Source: an uncultured Collinsella sp.
Lineage (GTDB): Bacteria > Actinomycetota > Coriobacteriia > Coriobacteriales > Coriobacteriaceae
Assembly (NCBI GenBank): GCA_902476475.1
Contig: CABSDO010000039.1
Location: 1 to 17,586, forward strand
Direction of reading: 5' to 3'
DNA length: 17,586 nucleotides
Positions 13,789-17,586 of the stretch are shown piece after piece (position 1 is the stretch's first letter; every line of letters starts with the position of its first letter). The notes beneath the pieces were generated by a model. That model was not told the origin of the DNA and ran no database searches. It saw only the letters and a list, made by a program, of their open reading frames with translations. The position numbers and the translations under genes were made by a program.

Positions 13789-15237
13789 ATGGCAAACATC
13801 AAGTTCCCCGAGGGTTTCTATTGGGGTGGCGCCACCGCCGCCAACCAGTTTGAGGGCGCTTGGAACGTGGACGGCCGCGGTCCTTCCGTCGATGACCATT
13901 TCTTGGGCGGCAGCTACAAGGAGCCGCGTCAGATTACGATCGACATCGACCCCAACCGCTTCTACCCCAATCATGACGGTATCGACTTCTATCATCACTA
14001 CGAGGAGGACATCGCGCTGTTCGCCGAGATGGGCTTTACCATGTTCCGCATGTCCATCTCTTGGAGCCGCATTTTTCCCAACGGCGACGACGCTGAGCCC
14101 AACGAGGCCGGCCTCGCCTTCTACGATCGCGTTTTCGACTGCCTGCGCGCTCACAATATCGAGCCGCTCGTGACCCTCTCGCACTACGAGATGCCCTATC
14201 ACCTGGTCGAGAAATACAACGGCTGGGCGAGCCGCGAGCTCATCGGCTTCTTTGAGAAGTACTGCCAGACCGTCTTCGACCGCTATCAGGACAAGGTCAA
14301 GTTCTGGCTCACCTTCAACGAGATCAACTGCGGTGCCCAGGACATGGGCAACCTCTTTGAGACCAGCATGATTCAGGGCTTTGAGGGTCCGGCGTCGGCG
14401 GTCCACACCACGCCGCAGGCTCGTATGCAGGCGCTGCATCACCAGTTTGTCGCCAGCGGCCGTGTCGTGCGCTATGCCCACGAGCATTACCCGCAGTTTA
14501 AGATGGGCAACATGGACTGCTTCATCCTTTCCTATGCCGCCACGTGCGATCCGGCCGACGTGTTCGCCACGCAGCAGGAGATGAATACCATGAACTGGTA
14601 CTGCTCCGACGTGCAGGTGCGCGGCAAGTACCCGTTCTATGCCAAGCGCTTCTGGGCCGAGAACGATGTCGAGCTCGTGATGGAGGACGGCGACTTGCAG
14701 GATATCGCCGACGGCAAGGTTGATTTCTACACCTTTAGCTACTACATGTCCGGCACCGTGGGCACCCACAAGGACCACGAGATGACAGAGGGCAACATGA
14801 CCTTTGGCGGCAAGAATCCCTATCTGGAGTCCACCGACTGGGGCTGGCAGATCGATCCGCTGGGTCTGCGCATCGCCCTCAACGAGATTTACGCCCGCTA
14901 CGAGATTCCGCTGATGGTGGTCGAGAATGGCATGGGCGCCTACGATGAGGTCGAGGAGGACGGCTCCATCCACGACCCGTATCGTATCGCCTACTTGCAG
15001 AGCCACGTCAAGGCCATGGGCGAGGCCATTGCCGACGGCGTCGACCTGATCGCCTACACCTGGTGGGGTCCCATCGACCTGGTTTCCGCCGGCACCGGCG
15101 AGATGCGCAAGCGCTACGGCTTTATCCACGTCGATAAGTACGACGACGGCACCGGTACCTACGAGCGACGCCGCAAGGACAGCTTCTACGCCTACCAGAA
15201 GATCATCAAGTCCAACGGTGCCGAGGGCCTGGATTAA
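13789..15237 (+). CDS. GH1 6-phospho-beta-glucosidase
   Basis: Cytoplasmic enzyme of 482 residues that hydrolyses phosphorylated beta-glucosides brought in by a PTS. The GH1 N-terminal signature FYWGGATAANQFEGAW is at residues 10-25. The acid/base Glu is E178 in TFNEIN and the nucleophile E379 in VVENGMG. The loop PIDLVSAGTGEMRKRYGF carries S433, K441 and Y443, the phosphate-binding triad that separates 6-phospho-beta-glycosidases from ordinary beta-glucosidases. ATG 13789 is chosen because AAAGGAG (13776-13782) is six bases before it but directly touches the in-frame ATG at 13783. The 170-base gap upstream holds the repeat at 13600-13652 but no terminator I can recognise. An EIIA(Glc)-like gene follows after a 140-base gap with its own promoter. 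No matching EIIBC permease is in the window. Confidence 0.93.
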   Translation: MANIKFPEGFYWGGATAANQFEGAWNVDGRGPSVDDHFLGGSYKEPRQITIDIDPNRFYPNHDGIDFYHHYEEDIALFAEMGFTMFRMSISWSRIFPNGDDAEPNEAGLAFYDRVFDCLRAHNIEPLVTLSHYEMPYHLVEKYNGWASRELIGFFEKYCQTVFDRYQDKVKFWLTFNEINCGAQDMGNLFETSMIQGFEGPASAVHTTPQARMQALHHQFVASGRVVRYAHEHYPQFKMGNMDCFILSYAATCDPADVFATQQEMNTMNWYCSDVQVRGKYPFYAKRFWAENDVELVMEDGDLQDIADGKVDFYTFSYYMSGTVGTHKDHEMTEGNMTFGGKNPYLESTDWGWQIDPLGLRIALNEIYARYEIPLMVVENGMGAYDEVEEDGSIHDPYRIAYLQSHVKAMGEAIADGVDLIAYTWWGPIDLVSAGTGEMRKRYGFIHVDKYDDGTGTYERRRKDSFYAYQKIIKSNGAEGLD

Positions 15238-15299
15238 TCGACAATATGAGTGCCACCGGGGAAAAGCGTTGGGATGGGCTCGCGATTCGAGTCCCCACC

Positions 15300-15328
15300 T
15301 TAGCATTTGAACCATTTGGCACTATAAT
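15300..15328 (+). promoter_or_regulatory. Promoter of the EIIA(Glc)-like gene
   Basis: A consensus TATAAT at 15323-15328 is preceded at exactly 17 bases by TTAGCA (15300-15305, 4/6 to the -35 box). Transcription would start near 15335, giving a ~43-base leader before the start at 15378. The perfect -10 suggests constitutive expression independent of the GH1 gene. Confidence 0.55.
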
Positions 15329-15377
15329 TACCGTAGGCATGCGCACAACGTTGCGCTTAATCAAGAGGAGAAAACGT

Positions 15378-15914
15378 ATGGGTCTGTTTGACATGTTCAA
15401 GAAGAAGGCTGAGCCCGCGGCTGCCGCTGCTCCGGCCTCCATCTCTGCTTCTGCTGGCGCCGACGTGCTGTGCTCGCCCGTCAAGGGCAAGGTCATCAAG
15501 ATGGCCGACGTGCCCGATCCCGTCTTTGGTGGCGAGGTTCTGGGCAAGGGCTGTGCCGTGTGGCCCGAGGACGATCTGGTCTACGCTCCCTGCGACGGTA
15601 AGGTGACCGTCACCATGGGTCACGCCGTGGGCTTGCAGTCCGATAGCGGCATCGAGGTTCTGGTGCACGTTGGCGTCGATACCGTCAACATGAACGGTGA
15701 CGGCTTCGAGGGCTTCGTCAAGGCTGACGACGTCGTGAAGGCCGGCCAGCCCATCCTCAAGATCGACCGCGCCAAGATCGCTGCCGCCGGTTACAAGGAC
15801 TGCGTCGTCGTGGCCGTGTCCAACACCGCCGAGTTCGCCGATGTCGAACTCGGCGTTGAGGCAGAGTCCGCTGTCGCCGCCGGTGACGCCATCGTTAAGG
15901 TCGTCCGCAAGTAA
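15378..15914 (+). CDS. crr: PTS glucose-type EIIA component (Crr-like)
   Basis: Soluble phosphocarrier of 178 residues that takes phosphate from HPr and passes it to a sugar EIIB. After a short N terminus and an Ala-rich linker (residues 12-28), the EIIA(Glc) fold begins with DVLCSPVKGKVI (29-40). The two active-site histidines are H82 in MGHAVGLQS and the phosphorylated H97 in GIEVLVHVGVDTV; the final DAIVKV strand completes the domain. GAGGAG at 15365-15370 sets the start; a longer frame from 15246 crosses the promoter. It is a free-standing EIIA, which in other bacteria can serve several EIIBC partners and regulate non-PTS transporters. The upstream phospho-beta-glucosidase fits a beta-glucoside PTS pathway. 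Confidence 0.92.
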   Translation: MGLFDMFKKKAEPAAAAAPASISASAGADVLCSPVKGKVIKMADVPDPVFGGEVLGKGCAVWPEDDLVYAPCDGKVTVTMGHAVGLQSDSGIEVLVHVGVDTVNMNGDGFEGFVKADDVVKAGQPILKIDRAKIAAAGYKDCVVVAVSNTAEFADVELGVEAESAVAAGDAIVKVVRK

Positions 15915-15940
15915 ACTGCGGCATCCAAAGGATGTGCAAG

Positions 15941-15969
15941 GGTGGTCGGGTTTTCCGGCCACCTTTTTT
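15941..15969 (+). terminator. Intrinsic terminator after crr
   Basis: GGTGGTCGG (15941-15949) and CCGGCCACC (15955-15963) form a 9-bp stem with one G-T wobble and a GTTTT loop, followed at once by six T (15964-15969). It lies 27 bases after the stop codon. Confidence 0.85.
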
Positions 15970-16055
15970 ATTGCACCGTGGGGAAGCGTTTTATTGCACG
16001 TTGGGCGGGCTTGCAAACCGTTCGGACGCTAAAACGAACCGACCACGCCTTCGCG

Positions 16056-16085
16056 TTGCCGAGGGTGTTCATAAGTGGATAGTAT
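16056..16085 (+). promoter_or_regulatory. Possible promoter of the lipoprotein gene
   Basis: TTGCCG (16056-16061), an 18-base spacer and TAGTAT (16080-16085) make a weak sigma-70-like promoter about 65 bases before the start at 16151. The terminator upstream implies that a promoter is needed in this gap. A direct repeat TTTATTGCAC occurs at 15967-15976 and 15990-15999; its meaning is unknown. Confidence 0.3.
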
Positions 16086-16150
16086 GGGCTTACTTATTAC
16101 AACGTGTGCCGCGTCCGGGAAGCGCGGTGCCGCTCATTGGGAGGAACAAC

Positions 16151-16708
16151 ATGAAAAAGAAGCTGCTGCTTGCGCCCCTCATGGCCGTCTTGGTTGCATG
16201 CGTGGTCGTGCTTTCCGGCTGTGGAGGTCCTTCGGTTGAGGAGCTCATCACCGAGGATCTTACGACTCAGTTTGACGAGGTCAAGAACGGTGGCGACGAC
16301 TTCCTCTCTGGTCTGGAGGAGGCTTCGGGCGACGAGTTCGAGCAGCTGGGTATCGATCCCAAGGAGTATGCCAAGACCTATCTCGAGGGCTTTGACTACA
16401 AGATCGGCGACGTGACGGTCGACGAAGACAAGGGTGTCGCGACCGCCGAGGTCTCCATCACCTGCAAGTCTATGAACAAGATCGTCGAGGACTTCTCCAC
16501 CCAGTATCAGGAGAAGGTCGCTGCGCTTGACACGGTTCCTTCCGATGACGAGCTGTACAAGATGGCCGGTCAGGTTATGGTCGATGTGACCAAGGCCACC
16601 GAGCCCAGGAAGACCACGGTTATCTTCAAGTACACCTGCAACGACGATGGCGAGTGGTCTGCCGACGACTCCGTCAACTCCGAGATGATGGATGCAATGC
16701 TGAGCTAG
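16151..16708 (+). CDS. Hypothetical lipoprotein
   Basis: A 185-residue exported lipoprotein. Residues 1-24 are a lipoprotein signal: KKK, a hydrophobic core, then lipobox LSGC with the acylated Cys at 24. The mature part is strongly acidic, with no transmembrane segment, no cysteine pair typical of an enzyme site, and two regions that could be alpha-helical (about 28-75 and 118-150) around beta stretches such as DYKIGDVTVDEDKGVATAEVSITCK. It resembles the small DUF4878/DUF5105-like lipoproteins of Gram-positive gut bacteria in layout, but I cannot assign a family. The start at 16151 follows GGGAGGA five bases upstream; a longer frame from 15932 crosses the terminator. It is a single gene followed four bases later by structured element copy B. 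Confidence 0.85.
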   Translation: MKKKLLLAPLMAVLVACVVVLSGCGGPSVEELITEDLTTQFDEVKNGGDDFLSGLEEASGDEFEQLGIDPKEYAKTYLEGFDYKIGDVTVDEDKGVATAEVSITCKSMNKIVEDFSTQYQEKVAALDTVPSDDELYKMAGQVMVDVTKATEPRKTTVIFKYTCNDDGEWSADDSVNSEMMDAMLS

Positions 16709-16711
16709 TTC

Positions 16712-16859
16712 GTTGCGGCGTTTTACCAAACGCCGCAACTGCTCGACGCTGCAAACGCCCCTAAGCGGCAATCTAACGTTCAATTTCAAGGGCGCGACCA
16801 GAAGGTCAGCGCCCTTTCATTTCACGTCACCTTGCTCGCTTAGGGGCGTTTTCGCTGTC
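16712..16859 (+). ncRNA. Structured RNA-like element, copy B
   Basis: Same architecture as copy A at 8721. P1: GTTGCGGCGTTT (16712-16723) / AAACGCCGCAAC (16728-16739), loop TACC. P2: AAACGCCCCTAAGCG-GCAA (16753-16771) / TTGC-T-CGCTTAGGGGCGTTT (16832-16851), with the same bulged T. P3: a short helix of 16774-16779 with 16824-16829, one A-C mismatch. P4: AAGGGCGCGACC (16788-16799), loop AGAA, GGTC, bulged A (16808), GCGCCCTT (16809-16816). Between copies P1 has four compensatory pair changes and P4 at least five, while loops and bulges are kept. It begins four bases after the lipoprotein stop, as copy A does after pyrE, and again faces a convergent gene. Homology may continue 3' with CGGCGTTGC (8883-8891 and 16873-16881). 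Confidence 0.75.
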
Positions 16860-16928
16860 CGTCCTCTACCTGCGGCGTTGCTATGGTGGTTATTGGGGCG
16901 GCACTTGGGGACACTCCTTTGGTGCAGG

Positions 16929-16965
16929 GGGCAGCTAAAAGAGTCCCGTCCCGCATTAGCTACCC
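16929..16965. repeat. REP-like hairpin containing GGGACGGGAC
   Basis: GGGCAGCTAA (16929-16938) and TTAGCTACCC (16956-16965) pair in nine of ten positions. The 17-base loop read on the minus strand contains GGGACGGGACTCTT. Just upstream, GGGGACACTCCTT at 16907-16919 is another core-like segment with only short possible arms. The hairpin is 18 bases past the stop of the HAD gene on the minus strand and may contribute to its 3' end, though no U-run follows. Confidence 0.5.
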
Positions 16966-16982
16966 GTGGGTGGGATGAGCGG

Positions 16983-17586
16983 TTACTCGCCCAGGATCAA
17001 CGCAGTGAGCTCGGCTTGAGTGTCTACCACGTAGTCGGCGCCGGCGGCTTCCAGCTCTGCGCGGCCGCGGAAGCCCCAGCTGACGCCCGCACTCTTAAGG
17101 CCGGCGTTGTGGCCGGTCAGGATATCGACATTGGAATCGCCCACATAGAGCGTGGTCGACGGATCGGCGCCTAGCTCTTTCATCACATGCAGCGTGACGG
17201 GTGCTTCGGGCTTGGGCGGAAACGCATCGACGCGGCCCTGTACCAGCGCAAAGCGCTCGGAACCAAAATACTTCTCGATAAGCGGGGCCGCCGAGATGTG
17301 GTCCTTGTTGGTGAGCACGGCAAGCTGCACGCCCGCGGCACGCAGGCGGTCGAGCATCTCGATTGTGCCGGCATAGGGGGCGGTGTGGTCCTCCTTGTGC
17401 TCGCCGTAGTAAGCCCTAAACTCGGCAAGCGTCTGCTCAAACATACGGCCGTCGCCCGCATACTCGGCAGGCATAAAGCGCTCAACCAGCTTGAGCATGC
17501 CGTTTCCCACCTTGTAGCGGTACTCGTCAACGGCAAACGTGGGCCAGCCGTGCATCTCGCAGGTGTGGTTGCCGGCGGCCGCCAGG
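16983..17586 (-). CDS. HAD-family phosphatase, phosphoglycolate phosphatase-like (partial)
   Basis: The C-terminal 200 residues of a soluble HAD subfamily IA hydrolase; the reading frame stays open to the right edge, so the N terminus with the nucleophile DxD motif is outside the window. The helical cap is visible (YKVGNGMLKLVERFMP and following). Motif II is the Thr in LAVLTNKDH, motif III the Lys in FPPKPEAP, and motif IV GDSNVD, with an Asp pair for Mg2+. This pattern fits Gph-type phosphatases that dephosphorylate 2-phosphoglycolate or similar small phosphates; the true substrate is open. Stop codon at 16983-16985. It converges on the lipoprotein gene across the structured element. Confidence 0.88.
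   Translation of the reverse strand, partial: LAAAGNHTCEMHGWPTFAVDEYRYKVGNGMLKLVERFMPAEYAGDGRMFEQTLAEFRAYYGEHKEDHTAPYAGTIEMLDRLRAAGVQLAVLTNKDHISAAPLIEKYFGSERFALVQGRVDAFPPKPEAPVTLHVMKELGADPSTTLYVGDSNVDILTGHNAGLKSAGVSWGFRGRAELEAAGADYVVDTQAELTALILGE

Noticed and set aside
15283..15300. tRNA T-arm-like GATTCGAGTCCCC upstream of crr
   Set aside because: No acceptor stem, D arm or anticodon arm can be folded around it; it is only a short imperfect hairpin.
13759..15315. 518-residue open frame on the minus strand
   Set aside because: It is antisense to the GH1 gene, which has catalytic and phosphate-binding residues intact.

Overview
The window looks like a chromosomal segment of a gut Coriobacteriia, most probably Collinsella or a close relative. 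This is inferred from the GC-rich coding sequence, the AGGAGG-type ribosome sites, a 12-TM LuxR-type regulator of the kind known from Coriobacteriia, and many sugar-use genes. No phage, plasmid, CRISPR, rRNA or tRNA gene is visible.

Layout. 163-1476 (+): DUF4038/GH140-like glycoside hydrolase. It is followed by a hairpin-rich stretch and a broken 3' remnant of a second hydrolase of that group (about 1600-1765). 1875-2786 (+): ROK sugar kinase, closed by a strong terminator. 3099-4643 (+): membrane LuxR regulator. 7593-4825 (-): MgtA-type Mg2+ P-type ATPase with a long leader that holds a leader-peptide ORF and a long-range inverted repeat ending in a T-run. 8034-8717 (+): pyrE. 12390-8923 (-): a GH106-like hydrolase followed by an RpiR regulator. 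12609-13616 (+): a divergent AraC regulator. 13789-15238 (+): GH1 6-phospho-beta-glucosidase, then crr-like PTS EIIA(Glc) (15378-15914), a lipoprotein (16151-16708), and at the right edge a partial HAD phosphatase on the minus strand.

Function. Most genes serve plant- or host-glycan use: two exo-type glycosidases, a sugar kinase, a phospho-glycosidase with a PTS phosphocarrier, and three sugar-type or membrane-sensor regulators. Mg2+ uptake and pyrimidine synthesis genes lie between them.

The most unusual content is between the genes. (1) A ~150-nt structured element occurs twice (8721-8869 and 16712-16859), each time just after a stop codon in a convergent gap. It has four helices that differ in sequence between copies but stay paired, with conserved loops and bulges, which strongly suggests a structured RNA. 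(2) At least nine short hairpins share a GGGAC...TTA-like loop core on unrelated arms. They sit at gene ends and sometimes supply the stop codon. Three nearly identical ones bracket the GH106-like and AraC genes.
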